A model generated the notes under the pieces. It searched no databases and was not told where the DNA came from. It was given only the letters and a program-made list of their open reading frames with translations. From NCBI RefSeq assembly GCF_028994775.1, contig NZ_JAJQMN010000007.1, forward strand, positions 124,001-188,000: 64,000 nucleotides of DNA, read 5' to 3'. The DNA is from Promicromonospora iranensis. GTDB taxonomy: Bacteria; Actinomycetota; Actinomycetes; Actinomycetales; Cellulomonadaceae. The position numbers were made by a program, and so were the translations under genes. Shown piece after piece: positions 32,819-42,801 of the stretch. The first letter of the stretch is position 1; the number at the start of each line of letters is the position of its first letter.

Positions 32819-33576
32819 CCGGGCCGAGCGTCACCGCGATGCACGACCTGACCGGGCAGGTGGCACTGGTGACGGGTGCCGCCCGCGGTATCGGCGAGGC
32901 ATACGTGCGCATCCTGCACGACGCCGGGGCGAGCGTGGTGATCACCGACGTCCTGGACGCGGAGGGTCAGGCGCTGGCCGACGCGCTGGGGGAGCGGGCC
33001 CGGTTCGTGCACCTGGACGTGACCGACGAGGAGGCGTGGGACCGCGTGGTCGGCCAGGTGGTCGACGAGCTGGGCCGCGTGGACGTCCTGGTCAACAACG
33101 CGGGCATCGCGAACGCGGCCCCGATCGAGCACTTCACGCTCGCCAAGTGGAACGCGGTGATGGCGGTCAACGCGACCGGCGTGTTCCTGGGCTGCCGGGC
33201 GGTGGTGCCCACGATGAAGGCCGCCGGACGCGGCTCGATCATCAACATCTCCTCGGTCGAGGGCCTACGGGGCAGCTGGAGCCTGCACGGGTACACCGCC
33301 TCCAAGTTCGCGGTGCGTGGCCTGACCAAGTCGCTCGCGGTCGAGCTGGGCAAGGACGGGATCCGGGTGAACTCGGTGCACCCCGGCCTGGTCCTCACCG
33401 AGATGAGCGTGAAGATCGACCCCGACGCGCTGGTGATCCCGCTCGGCCGGCCCGGCGTACCCGCCGATCTCGCCGGGACGATCCTGTTCCTCGCGAGCGA
33501 GGCGTCGGCGTGGATCTCCGGTCAGGAGATCGTGGTGGACGGCGGCATGACGAGCGGGATCCCGCACCGCGGCTGA
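32815..33576 (+). CDS. SDR-family oxidoreductase (3-alpha/20-beta-hydroxysteroid dehydrogenase-like)
   Basis: A 253-residue SDR that overlaps the quinone-oxidoreductase gene by four bases. Motifs: ALVTGAARGIGEAYVRILHD, LVNNAGIANAAPIEHF, INISSVEGLRGSWSLHGYTA with SKFAVRGL, HPGLVLTEM and GQEIVVDGGMTSGIP. The sequence resembles actinobacterial hydroxysteroid dehydrogenases, but that subgroup has wide substrate use. It could interconvert the hydroxy and keto forms of the cluster's substrate. Confidence 0.87.
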   Translation: MTGPSVTAMHDLTGQVALVTGAARGIGEAYVRILHDAGASVVITDVLDAEGQALADALGERARFVHLDVTDEEAWDRVVGQVVDELGRVDVLVNNAGIANAAPIEHFTLAKWNAVMAVNATGVFLGCRAVVPTMKAAGRGSIINISSVEGLRGSWSLHGYTASKFAVRGLTKSLAVELGKDGIRVNSVHPGLVLTEMSVKIDPDALVIPLGRPGVPADLAGTILFLASEASAWISGQEIVVDGGMTSGIPHRG

Positions 33577-33690
33577 CCGGCGGGACACAGTGGGCAGGTA
33601 GTGGGGCGGGCAAGCGGTGGCGGGCAGGCGGCGGGTAGGCGGGTAAGGAGGCGGGTGGATCAGCAGGCCGGTGCCCCGGGCAAGGAACAT

Positions 33691-33704
33691 ACCGGCCGGT
33701 CGGT
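33691..33704. promoter_or_regulatory. ACCGACC-type operator, copy 2, before the Liv importer
   Basis: ACCGGCCGGTCGGT, which on the other strand is ACCGACCGGCCGGT, is one base from the perfect palindrome. It lies 61 bp upstream of the livG-like start, next to TTTTTCAGATAGAGT, a plausible -10 region. It is the best match of the three sites. Confidence 0.7.
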
Positions 33705-33764
33705 TTTTCAGATAGAGTTCTGGCACGTTGCAGTGCCGCAACCGTCCGACACGAAGAGGTGCCG

Positions 33765-34558
<794 letters not shown>

Positions 34559-34562
<4 letters not shown>

Positions 34563-35287
34563 GCACCCTGACGATCGAGAAGCTCACCGTCGGCTACGGC
34601 GACGGCGCCCCCGTCCTGGACGGCCTGGAGCTCGAGGTGCCCGACGGCGCCGTCGTCGCCCTGCTCGGGGCCAACGGCGCGGGCAAGACGACCCTGCTGC
34701 GCTCCCTGATGGGCCTGGTGCCCGCCCGCGACGGGCGCGTGCTGCTCGACGGCGCCGACCTGACGGACCTGAGCACCGAGGACCGGGTGCGGCGCGGCCT
34801 GGGCCTGGTGCCGGAGGGTCGCAGCGTCGTGGTCGAGCTGACCGTCGCGGAGAACCTCCGGCTCGGCGCCCTCTGGAAGAAGGGGCGGAAGAACAAGGGG
34901 CCGGCGCGCGAGGCCGCCGTCGGGCAGATGTACGAGCTGTTCGAACCGCTGGCCAGGCGCCGCGACGCCGCCGGCCACACCCTGTCCGGCGGCGAGCGGC
35001 AGATGCTCGCGCTGGCCCGCGCCCTGGTCGGCGAGCCCGACGTGCTCCTGCTCGACGAGCCCTCCCTCGGGCTCGCGCCCCTCGTGGTCGCCCAGCTGCT
35101 CGGCGTGCTGCGCGACCAGGCGGCGGCCACCGGCCTCACCGTGCTCCTGGCCGAGCAGAACGTCACCGGCGCGCTGTCGGTCGCCGACCGCGGCGTCGTC
35201 CTGTCCCTCGGGGAGGTCGTCGCCGACCGCCCGGCCGCCGAGCTGGCCGCCGACCCCGCCCTCCGTCATGCCTACCTGGGCTTCTGA
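34559..35287 (+). CDS. livF: Branched-chain-type ABC transporter ATPase (LivF-like)
   Basis: A 242-residue ATPase whose GTG overlaps the livG stop by four bases. Walker A is LGANGAGKTTLLR, the signature is LSGGERQMLALARAL, Walker B is VLLLDEPSLGLAP and the switch region is LLAEQNV. LivF-specific features are GLGLVPEGRSVVVELTVAEN and the C-terminal LRHAYLGF. It pairs with the LivG-like ATPase to power the LivHM permease. Confidence 0.93.
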
Positions 35288-35321
35288 GATGGCTTCCGAG
35301 ATGGCTTCCGAGATGGCTTCT
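35286..35321 (+). repeat. 12-bp tandem repeat at the livF/livH junction, three copies
   Basis: GAGATGGCTTCC repeats at 35286, 35298 and 35310 (the last with one change) and would encode Glu-Met-Ala-Ser. Each unit carries an in-frame ATG for livH, so copy number changes the choice of start codons. Confidence 0.85.
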
Positions 35322-35336
35322 GAGATAGGTCCCGCC

Positions 35337-36215
35337 ATGGAAAGACTCGTGTTCCTCCTGTCGACCGGGCTGGCGCGCGGCGCCGTGCTGGCGCTCTTCG
35401 CCCTGTCGCTCGTGATCGTCTACCGGGCCGCGCGGGCGGTGAACTTCGCCCAGGCCGCCATGGCGATCGTGCCCGTGTACGTCGCGTTCGCGGTCACCGC
35501 CGCCAGCGGCTCGTACTGGTTCGGGCTGGCATCCGCGCTGGTGGTCGGCGCGCTGCTGGGCGCCGTCGTCGAACGGTGGCTCCTGCGCCTGGTGCCCCAG
35601 GACAACCCGCTGCCCGGGATCATCGTGGCCATCGGCCTGGTCATGGTGCTCCAGGCCGGGCTCGCCATCGCCTTCGGACCCGACCACCGGCCCGTGCACG
35701 CACCCTTCTCGCAGCGACCCTTCGAGATCGCCGGTGTGGGCGTGCTCAGCCCGTACGACCTGTTCGTGCTGGTCGTGGCCGCCGTCGTCATGGGCGCTCT
35801 CGCGATCCTGTTCAACCGCACCACCATCGGCCTCCAGCTGCGCGCCGCCGCCTTCGCCCCCGAGACCTCCCGGCTGCTGGGCGTCCGCGTGCCCCGCATG
35901 GTCACCCTCGGCTGGATGCTCTCCATCGCCACGGCGGCGCTCGCGGCCCTGCTGCTGGTCCCCACGGGCCTCGGCCTGGACCCGCACGCCGCCGACGTGC
36001 TGTTCGTCAACGCCTTCGCCGCCGCCGTCATCGGCGGGCTCGACTCGCCGGTCGGGGCGCTGGTCGCCGGCCTGGTGGTGGGCGTGCTCGCGAGCCTCGT
36101 GACGGGGTACGCGTCAGCCGCCACGGCGCCGCTGGCGGTGCTCGCCCTGCTCACGGTCGTGCTGCTCGTGCGACCGCACGGGCTCTTCGCGGCGAGGGAG
36201 GCGCGGACCGCATGA
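35337..36215 (+). CDS. livH: Branched-chain-type ABC permease (LivH-like)
   Basis: A 292-residue permease with about eight membrane spans. Motifs: LARGAVLALFALSLVIVYRA, VNFAQAAMAIVPVYVAF, the cytosolic coupling segment TTIGLQLRAAAFAPETSRLL with GVRV, and NAFAAAVIGGLDSPVGALVA. I chose ATG 35337 (MERLVFLLSTG). Upstream ATGs at 35289, 35301 and 35313 lie in a 12-bp repeat and would add a hydrophilic Glu-Met-Ala-Ser extension. Its stop overlaps the livM start. Confidence 0.88.
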   Translation: MERLVFLLSTGLARGAVLALFALSLVIVYRAARAVNFAQAAMAIVPVYVAFAVTAASGSYWFGLASALVVGALLGAVVERWLLRLVPQDNPLPGIIVAIGLVMVLQAGLAIAFGPDHRPVHAPFSQRPFEIAGVGVLSPYDLFVLVVAAVVMGALAILFNRTTIGLQLRAAAFAPETSRLLGVRVPRMVTLGWMLSIATAALAALLLVPTGLGLDPHAADVLFVNAFAAAVIGGLDSPVGALVAGLVVGVLASLVTGYASAATAPLAVLALLTVVLLVRPHGLFAAREARTA

Positions 36216-37330
36216 GCGCCCATGACCTGAAGACCCGCCTGAGGACCCGTGACCTGAGGACCGGTCCGAAGACCCGAGGGACGAAGCTGCTGCTGCGAGC
36301 CGGCCTGCTCACGGTGCTGGCCCTGGGCGCCACCTTCCTGCTCGACCCCTACCGCAACTACCAGCTCGCGACCTCTGCCGGGGTGTTCGCCGCCGTCGCC
36401 GGCCTCACCCTGCTGGTGGGCCTCACCGGGCAGCTCTCCCTCGGGCACGCGGTGCTGATGGCCGCCGGCGGGTACGGGTACGCCCTGACCGCCACCTGGG
36501 TGGCCGGCACGCTGGCGGGCGCCGACGGAGAGGTGGCCGACGGCGTCGTCGGCTGGCTGCTGCCCCTGCTCGCCGGGGTGGCCGGGGCGCTGGTCACGGC
36601 GGGGGTGCTCGGCCTGCTCCTCGGGCTCGCGGCGGCCAGGCTGCGTGGTCCGTACCTGGCGGGCCTGACGCTCGCCCTGGTGATCGCGCTGCCGTCGGTG
36701 GCCAGCACCATCCCCGCGCTGTCGGGGGCGCAGGGCGTCAGCGCCCCGTTCGTCCCCGTGCCCGACGCCCTGTCCGCCCTCATCGCGGTGGAGCAGTGGC
36801 ACGCGTGGCTCGCGATCCTGGTGACCGCGTGCGCGGTGACGCCCCTGGTCGCCCTGCGTTCGGGGCGTGCGGGCCTGCGCATGCGCGCGGTGCACGACGA
36901 CGAGACGGCGTCCCGGCTCGCCGGCGTCGACCCCGGCCGGGTCAAGACCGGGGCGTTCGTGATCAGCTCGCTCGCCGCGGGCCTGGGCGGCGTCGTGCTC
37001 GCGATCGTCACGCAGCAGGTCAGCCCCGGGGCGTACGGCCTCGGGTTCTCGCTACTGCTCGTCGTGGCGGCGGTGGTGGGCGGGCTCGGCTCGCTCGGCG
37101 GCGCCGCCATCGGCGCGGTGCTCGTGACGGTGCTGCCCTGGGTGGTCGACCAGGCCACCGCGGGGCTGCCCGCCGATCTCAGCCACCGCCTGCAGGGAAA
37201 CCTCGAGATCGTCCTGTTCGGCGTGGTCGTCATCGTCGTCACGATCCTCTGGCCGGGCGGGCTCTCCCGGCTTTTGCAGACCACGAAGTTCTTCCGGAAC
37301 ACGAAGCTTTTCCAGAACACAGAGAGGTGA
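36212..37330 (+). CDS. livM: Branched-chain-type ABC permease (LivM-like)
   Basis: A 372-residue permease with about nine spans, ATGA overlap with livH. The basic N terminus has KTRLRTRDLRTGPKT (a short repeat). Conserved LivM features are LVGLTGQLSLGHAVLMAAGG, the coupling helix LRMRAVHDDETASRLAGVDP and VVGGLGSLGGAAIGAVLVTV. The C terminus RLLQTTKFFRNTKLFQNTER is another short duplication. It is inner-membrane partner of LivH. Confidence 0.9.
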   Translation: MSAHDLKTRLRTRDLRTGPKTRGTKLLLRAGLLTVLALGATFLLDPYRNYQLATSAGVFAAVAGLTLLVGLTGQLSLGHAVLMAAGGYGYALTATWVAGTLAGADGEVADGVVGWLLPLLAGVAGALVTAGVLGLLLGLAAARLRGPYLAGLTLALVIALPSVASTIPALSGAQGVSAPFVPVPDALSALIAVEQWHAWLAILVTACAVTPLVALRSGRAGLRMRAVHDDETASRLAGVDPGRVKTGAFVISSLAAGLGGVVLAIVTQQVSPGAYGLGFSLLLVVAAVVGGLGSLGGAAIGAVLVTVLPWVVDQATAGLPADLSHRLQGNLEIVLFGVVVIVVTILWPGGLSRLLQTTKFFRNTKLFQNTER

Positions 37331-37335
37331 TCGGA

Positions 37336-38598
37336 ATGCGCACCACACGATCCATGAGCACGGTGGCCGTCCTCGGCCTGGCTGCCGCCACGGCGCTGTC
37401 GGCCTGCTCCACCCCGGCGGCCGCCGAGGTGCCGGGCGTCACCGACGACAAGGTGGTCATCGGCACCCACCAGCCGCTCACCGGCCCGGCCGCGGCCGGC
37501 TTCGCGTCGATCTCGGCGGCGACCGCCGCCTACTTCGAGCACGTCAACGCGAACGGCGGCATCCACGGCCGCCAGATCGAGTACGTCGTCAAGGACGACG
37601 GCTACAACCCGGCCAACACCCAGACGGTGGTCCGTGAGCTGGTCCAGGAGGAGGAGGTCTTCGCGATCGTCAACGGCCTGGGCACACCCACGCACTCCAG
37701 CGTGCTCGACTACCTGGACCAGAACGGTGTGCCCGACCTGTTCGTCGCCTCCGGCTCCCTGACGTGGAACCAGCCGGACAAGTACCCGAACACGTTCGGC
37801 TTCAACGCCGACTACGTGACCGAGGGTGCGGCCCTGGCGCAGCACGCGGTGGACACCGACCCGGACGCCGTCGTCTGCGTGCTGGGTCAGGACGACGACT
37901 TCGGCGAGGGCATCCTGCAGGGTGTCGAGCTGGTGGTGGGTGACGGTGAGGTCGCGACCAACCAGACCTACTCCACCGCGGACCAGGACGTCACCGCGCA
38001 GCTGGGCGCCATGAAGGAGGCCGGCTGCACGCACAACGTGCTCGGCACCATCAACGGCTTCACGGCGCTGGCCGTGGGCACCGCCGCGCAGATGGAGTGG
38101 TTCCCGAAGTGGCACGTCTCGTCGTCGGGCGCGGACTACCCGACGCTCGTCGAGTACCTCGGCGAGGAGGGCACGCCGGCCCTGGAGGGCCTGGTCTCGG
38201 TGAACTACCTGCCCAACAGCCCGTCGTCCGAGTGGTACGAGCTCTTCTCGGAGATCAACGAGGAGTACAACGACGGCGCGCCCTACACGGGCAACACCAC
38301 GTACGGCATGAGTGTGGGTTACCAGTTCGCCGAGGCGCTGGCCGCGGCGGGCGAGAACCCGACGAGGGAGTCGATCGTGGCGGCGGTGGAGTCCGGTGAG
38401 CTCGTGGGCAACGGCATCGCGCCGCTGACCTTCTCCGCGGACGACCACTTCGCCCACCGCACCGTCCGGATCGCCGTCGTGGCCGACGGCATGCAGGACT
38501 TCACGGACACCGCCTACGAGGTGTCCGAGAGCGGCGCCGCCCCCGTGGAGCCGGAGCAGGCTCCGCTCGAGAACGAGGGCATCCCGGCCACGGAGTGA
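37336..38598 (+). CDS. Branched-chain-type ABC substrate-binding lipoprotein
   Basis: A 420-residue lipoprotein, ATG 37336 after GAGAGG. Signal peptide MSTVAVLGLAAATALSACS ends in a lipobox. The periplasmic-binding fold (Peripla_BP_6) is clear: VVIGTHQPLTGPAAAGFASI, NANGGIHGRQIEYVVKDDGY, TNQTYSTADQDVTAQLGAMK and TYGMSVGYQFAEALAAAGEN. The type binds branched amino acids but also benzoates, urea or short acids. It ends the importer operon and defines the substrate entering the pathway. Confidence 0.92.
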   Translation: MRTTRSMSTVAVLGLAAATALSACSTPAAAEVPGVTDDKVVIGTHQPLTGPAAAGFASISAATAAYFEHVNANGGIHGRQIEYVVKDDGYNPANTQTVVRELVQEEEVFAIVNGLGTPTHSSVLDYLDQNGVPDLFVASGSLTWNQPDKYPNTFGFNADYVTEGAALAQHAVDTDPDAVVCVLGQDDDFGEGILQGVELVVGDGEVATNQTYSTADQDVTAQLGAMKEAGCTHNVLGTINGFTALAVGTAAQMEWFPKWHVSSSGADYPTLVEYLGEEGTPALEGLVSVNYLPNSPSSEWYELFSEINEEYNDGAPYTGNTTYGMSVGYQFAEALAAAGENPTRESIVAAVESGELVGNGIAPLTFSADDHFAHRTVRIAVVADGMQDFTDTAYEVSESGAAPVEPEQAPLENEGIPATE

Positions 38599-38635
38599 CC
38601 CGGCCCGACCTGAAACACAGCACGAAGGGGGAACC

Positions 38636-39811
38636 ATGACGCACGAACTGCCCGGCCTGGAGGTCGCGGGCCTGGCCAGGTGGCTGGCCCGGGAGCATCC
38701 GGAGCTGGTCGGGCACGTCCGGTCCGACGCGGGTCCGTCCGCGGCCCCGGACCTGACGGCGAGCCTCATCACCGGCGGGCGCAGCAACCTCACCTACCGG
38801 GTCGACGGCGCCGTCCGGCCGCTGGTGGTGCGGCGCCCGCCGCTGGGGCACGTGCTGTCCAGCGCGCACGACATGCGGCGCGAGCACCGGGTCATCACCG
38901 CCCTGGCGGGGACGATCCCGGTGCCGCGCACCGTCGCGGTGGTGGACGACACGAGCGCCGCCGAGGTGACGGGCACCGTGTTCTTCGTCATGGAGCACGT
39001 GGCGGGCCGGATCCTGGCCCGCCCCGAGCACAACGCGGCCTGGACCCGCGACGGGCTGGGCCGGCTCGGCATCGAGCTGGCCGAGGTCCTCGCTGACCTC
39101 CACACCACCGACCCCTCGACGGTGGGGCTCGCCGACTTCGGCCGCCCCGCCGGGTACCTGGCCCGCCAGGTCAAGACCTGGCGGCGCCAGTACGACGCCT
39201 CCCGGTCGCGGCCCCAGCCGGTCCTGGACTCGCTCCAGGAGCGGCTGGAGGCCGCGGTGCCCGACGACGGCGTCCGCACGGGGATAGTGCACGGCGACTA
39301 CCGGCTCGACAACGTGCTGGTGGCCGGCCCGCCCGACGCCCCGCGCGTCGCGGCGGTGCTGGACTGGGAGATGGCCACGCTCGGCGACCCGCTCGTGGAC
39401 CTGGGCATGCTCGGCATGTACTGGCACATCAGCGGCCTGTCCACCGACGCGGGCGTCGACGTCGTCGCCGGCGCGATCGTGCCCGGCGCCGGCTACCCGG
39501 ACTTCGACGAGGTCGTCGACGCCTACGCCGCCCGCGCCGGGATCGCCGTGCCCGACCTCTCCTGGTACCGCGCGTTCGCCTGCTACAAGCTCGCGGTCAT
39601 CCTCGAGGGCATCCACTACCGGTACACCGGCGGCCAGACGGTCGGTGACGGGTTCGACACGATCGGCGCGCTCGTGGAGCCGCTGGCCGCCGAGGGGCTG
39701 GCCGGGTTCGCCGGCTCGCCGTCCGGACCAGGGACAGCATCCCGACCAGAGACAGCATCCCAATCCCGCCCAGGGGCAGCATCCGGACCAGACACAGCAG
39801 GAGGAGCCTGA
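38636..39811 (+). CDS. APH-family phosphotransferase (ACAD10/11 or LvaA-like kinase)
   Basis: A 391-residue aminoglycoside-phosphotransferase-fold kinase, after AAGGGGGAACC. Motifs: ITGGRSNLTYRVDGAVRPLV (nucleotide loop), VVRRPPLGHVL, the catalytic loop VHGDYRLDNVLV and metal-binding LDWEMATLGDP. In animals this domain is fused to acyl-CoA dehydrogenase ACAD10/11. In Pseudomonas levulinate catabolism the homologue LvaA phosphorylates the 4-hydroxy group of an acyl-CoA. Here it is followed with a one-base overlap by an ACAD gene, matching that partnership. The last 30 residues (PETASQSRPGAASGPDTA) are a low-complexity repeat. Confidence 0.88.
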   Translation: MTHELPGLEVAGLARWLAREHPELVGHVRSDAGPSAAPDLTASLITGGRSNLTYRVDGAVRPLVVRRPPLGHVLSSAHDMRREHRVITALAGTIPVPRTVAVVDDTSAAEVTGTVFFVMEHVAGRILARPEHNAAWTRDGLGRLGIELAEVLADLHTTDPSTVGLADFGRPAGYLARQVKTWRRQYDASRSRPQPVLDSLQERLEAAVPDDGVRTGIVHGDYRLDNVLVAGPPDAPRVAAVLDWEMATLGDPLVDLGMLGMYWHISGLSTDAGVDVVAGAIVPGAGYPDFDEVVDAYAARAGIAVPDLSWYRAFACYKLAVILEGIHYRYTGGQTVGDGFDTIGALVEPLAAEGLAGFAGSPSGPGTASRPETASQSRPGAASGPDTAGGA

Positions 39812-41100
39812 TGGACTTCGCACCCGACGCGACCACACGGCAGATCACCGACCAGGTCCGGGACTTCGTGCAGAGCGAGGTGCTGCCCGCCGAGCCGGTG
39901 CTCGCCGAGCAGCTCGCCGCCACCCCCGGCGTCTGGTCCTTCCGGCCCGTGGTCCGCCACCTGCAGGCCACGGCACGCGAGCGTGGCCTGTGGAACCTGT
40001 TCCTGCCGCCCGGCGCGCCGGTCGGCGCGCGCGGCGGCGGCCTGACCAACCTGCAGTACGCCCCCGTCGCCGAGCTCACCGGATACAGCCCCAAGCTCGC
40101 GCCCGTCGCCATGAACTGCGCCGCCCCCGACACCGGCAACATGGAGCTGCTCGCGCACTTCGCCACCCCCGAGCAGCGGGAACGCTGGCTCGACCCGCTG
40201 CTGGACGGCGCGCAGCGATCGGCGTTCTGCATGACCGAGCCCGCCGTCGCGTCGTCGGACGCCACGAACATCGCCACCCGGCTGGTGCGCGACGGCGACG
40301 AGTACGTGATCAGCGGCCGCAAGTGGTTCGCCACCGGGGCGATGAACCCCGACTGCGGCCTGCTGATCGTCATGGGCAAGACCGACCCCGAGGCGCCCCG
40401 GCACCGGCAGCAGTCCATGGTGCTGGTACCCCGCGACACCCCCGGCGTCACCGTCGTGCGCGGTCTGAGCGTCTTCGGCTACGACGACCGGGACCACGGC
40501 GGGCACGCCGAGATCGTCTTCGACGACGTCCGCGTCCCGGCCGCCAACTTGCTCGGCGGCGAGGGCGAGGGTTTCGCCATGGCGCAGGCCCGCCTCGGAC
40601 CCGGCCGCATCCACCACTGCATGCGCGCGCTCGGCACGGCGGAGCGCGCCATGGACCTCGTGCGCGAACGTGCCGCCGAGCGCGTCGCGTTCGGCGGCCC
40701 CCTCGCCGACCAGGGTGTTGTCCGCGAGTGGCTCGCCACCGCGCGCATCGAGATCGAGTCCCTGCGCCTGCTCGTGCTCAAGACCGCCTGGCTCATGGAC
40801 ACCGTGGGCAACAAGGCCGCCATGACCGAGATCCAGGCCATCAAGATCGCCGTACCCCGCGCCGTCGGGCAGATCCTGGACCGTGCCGTCCAGGTCTTCG
40901 GCGCCGCCGGGGTGTCCGGCGACCATCCCCTGGCCGAGCTGTTCGCGGGCGTCCGCACCCTGCGCCTCGCCGACGGCCCCGACGAGGTGCACCTGGCCTC
41001 CCTCGGCCGGGCCGAGCTCCGTCGCCGCACACCGTTCCTGGACCGGCCCGGCCCCGCGCGTCCCGCACCATCCACCCCTCTGGAAGGAGACCCGACATGA
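39811..41100 (+). CDS. ACAD10/11-like acyl-CoA dehydrogenase
   Basis: A 429-residue flavoprotein with AGGAGGAG upstream. Motifs: FCMTEPAVASSDATNIATRL, ISGRKWFATGAM, GRIHHCMRALGTAERAMDLV and VQVFGAAGVSGDHPLAELFA. Near the end LRLADGPDEVHLASL stands where other acyl-CoA dehydrogenases have YEGT with the catalytic Glu; this ADGPDEVH form is typical of the ACAD10/11 type. Together with the kinase it could remove the phosphate and rearrange a 4-phospho-acyl-CoA, as LvaC does; that is inference by homology and context. Confidence 0.88.
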   Translation: MDFAPDATTRQITDQVRDFVQSEVLPAEPVLAEQLAATPGVWSFRPVVRHLQATARERGLWNLFLPPGAPVGARGGGLTNLQYAPVAELTGYSPKLAPVAMNCAAPDTGNMELLAHFATPEQRERWLDPLLDGAQRSAFCMTEPAVASSDATNIATRLVRDGDEYVISGRKWFATGAMNPDCGLLIVMGKTDPEAPRHRQQSMVLVPRDTPGVTVVRGLSVFGYDDRDHGGHAEIVFDDVRVPAANLLGGEGEGFAMAQARLGPGRIHHCMRALGTAERAMDLVRERAAERVAFGGPLADQGVVREWLATARIEIESLRLLVLKTAWLMDTVGNKAAMTEIQAIKIAVPRAVGQILDRAVQVFGAAGVSGDHPLAELFAGVRTLRLADGPDEVHLASLGRAELRRRTPFLDRPGPARPAPSTPLEGDPT

Positions 41101-42698
41101 CCCACACGCCCGACCCGGCCGTCGACGGGCCCGGTTACGGCACCCTCTCGATCGCGAGCATCCTCGCCGAGACCGCCCGCCGGTTCCCCGAGCGCACCGC
41201 CCTCTGGTTCATGGGGCAGAGCACCACCTACGGCGACCTCTGGGACCAGACCCGCGCCTACGCGGGGGCGCTCGCGGCCCGCGGGATCGGGCCCGGCTCG
41301 CGCGTGGCGATGATCGTGCCGAACGTGCCCGACTTCGCGCGCGTCTACTACGCGACGCTCGCGCTGGGCGCCGTCGTGATCCCCGTGCACCTGCTGTTCC
41401 GCAGCGACGAGATCGAGTTCGTCCTGCAGGATGCCGGGGCCGACCTCGTGGTGGTCGCCGCGCCGATGCTGGCGGAGGCCGCGCCCGCGGCCGCCAAGGC
41501 GGGCGTGCCGATGGTCACGGTGCTGGTGCCCGACGCCGTCGCGCGCCAGATGGCCACGCAGGGGACGGACATCGCGCGGCTGGAGGACGAGGCGGCCGGC
41601 GCGACGCCGATCGAGCGGCAGGCGGGCGTCAGCCCGCTGGCCGCCGCCACGATCCTGTACACGAGCGGCACCACCGGCACCCCGAAGGGCGCGGTGGGGT
41701 CCCACCTGGCGATGGTCGAGCAGGTGCACTGCTCCCTGATCGACTCGTTCGACCTGCGGCCCGACGACGTGGTCTACGGCGGCCTGCCGTTCTTCCACTC
41801 GTTCGGCCAGATGGCGGTGCTGAACATCGCCTTCCGCCGTGGCGCGTCCATCATCCTGCTGCCCAAGTTCGACCCCGACGAGGCCCTCGAGCTCCTGGTG
41901 GCCCACGGCGCCACGGTGTTCACGGCGGTGCCGACCAACTTCGCCGGGATGGTCGAGGCCGCTCGGCGCTCGTCCGCCCGCCCACCGCTGCGGTACGCGG
42001 TGTCCGGCGGGGCGGCCCTGCCGGTCGCCCTGCTCGAGGCGTTCGAGGAGGCGTACGGCGCGCAGGTGCACGAGGGGTACGGCCTGACCGAGACCTCGCC
42101 GTCGTGCACGTTCAACGTGACGTCCGAGCCCATCCGGCCCGGGACCGTCGGCCGCTCCATGTGGGGCGTCGACGTCGCGGTGGCCATCGCCGAGATCGAG
42201 GACCGGGTGGAGCTGCTGTCGAGCGGGCTCGGCGAGATCGTCGTGCGCGGGCACAACCTGATGAAGGGGTACCTGGGCCGGCCGGACGCCTCGGCGGCCG
42301 CCGTCGTGGACGGCTGGTTCCGCACCGGCGACCTCGGGACCGTGGACGCGGACGGCATCGTCACGATCGTGGACCGCAAGAAGGACATGATCATCCGCAA
42401 CGGCTACAACGTGTATCCCACGGAGGTCGAGGCGGTGCTGGCCCGGTACCCCGGCGTCGTGATGGCAGCGGTGTTCGGGGTGCCCGACGAGAAGCGCGGG
42501 CAGGAGGTGCACGCCGCCGTCGTACCGTCCTACGGGGTCGAGATCGACCCGGACGCTGTGGTCGCCTACATGAAGGAGCACGTGGCGGCCTACAAGTACC
42601 CCCGCGTGGTGCACGTGTCGGCGGACCTGCCGCTCGGTCCGAGCGGAAAGGTGCTCAAGCGCGAGCTGACGGCCCGCCACTCGACGTCGCCGGTATAG
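41097..42698 (+). CDS. Acyl-CoA synthetase (AMP-forming ligase)
   Basis: A 533-residue ANL-superfamily ligase, ATGA overlap with the dehydrogenase gene. Motifs: the P-loop ILYTSGTTGTPKGAVGSHLA, GLPFFHSFGQMAVLNIAF, VHEGYGLTETSP, GWFRTGDLGTVDADG, the hinge VDRKKDMIIRNGYNVYPTEV and the catalytic Lys in GPSGKVLKREL. It would activate the imported acid to its CoA thioester, the first chemical step of the pathway. It is the last gene of the transcript, closed by the palindrome at 42717. Confidence 0.93.
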   Translation: MTHTPDPAVDGPGYGTLSIASILAETARRFPERTALWFMGQSTTYGDLWDQTRAYAGALAARGIGPGSRVAMIVPNVPDFARVYYATLALGAVVIPVHLLFRSDEIEFVLQDAGADLVVVAAPMLAEAAPAAAKAGVPMVTVLVPDAVARQMATQGTDIARLEDEAAGATPIERQAGVSPLAAATILYTSGTTGTPKGAVGSHLAMVEQVHCSLIDSFDLRPDDVVYGGLPFFHSFGQMAVLNIAFRRGASIILLPKFDPDEALELLVAHGATVFTAVPTNFAGMVEAARRSSARPPLRYAVSGGAALPVALLEAFEEAYGAQVHEGYGLTETSPSCTFNVTSEPIRPGTVGRSMWGVDVAVAIAEIEDRVELLSSGLGEIVVRGHNLMKGYLGRPDASAAAVVDGWFRTGDLGTVDADGIVTIVDRKKDMIIRNGYNVYPTEVEAVLARYPGVVMAAVFGVPDEKRGQEVHAAVVPSYGVEIDPDAVVAYMKEHVAAYKYPRVVHVSADLPLGPSGKVLKRELTARHSTSPV

Positions 42699-42716
42699 CG
42701 GGATGCACCGGCCCGC

Positions 42717-42775
42717 GGCAGCCCAGTGATTGGGCCCGAAGATGTGCGGTTTTCGGGCCCAATCACTGGGCTGCC
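42717..42775. repeat. 59-bp palindrome with 24-bp perfect arms (likely bidirectional terminator)
   Basis: Arms 42717-42740 (starting GGCAGCCCAGTGATTGGGCC) and 42752-42775 are perfect inverse complements with an 11-nt loop. It lies 18 bp after the ligase stop and 26 bp before the end of the convergent thioesterase gene. Confidence 0.92.
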
Positions 42776-42801
42776 GGAGGAGCGCGGCGGGACCCGGCCG
42801 C

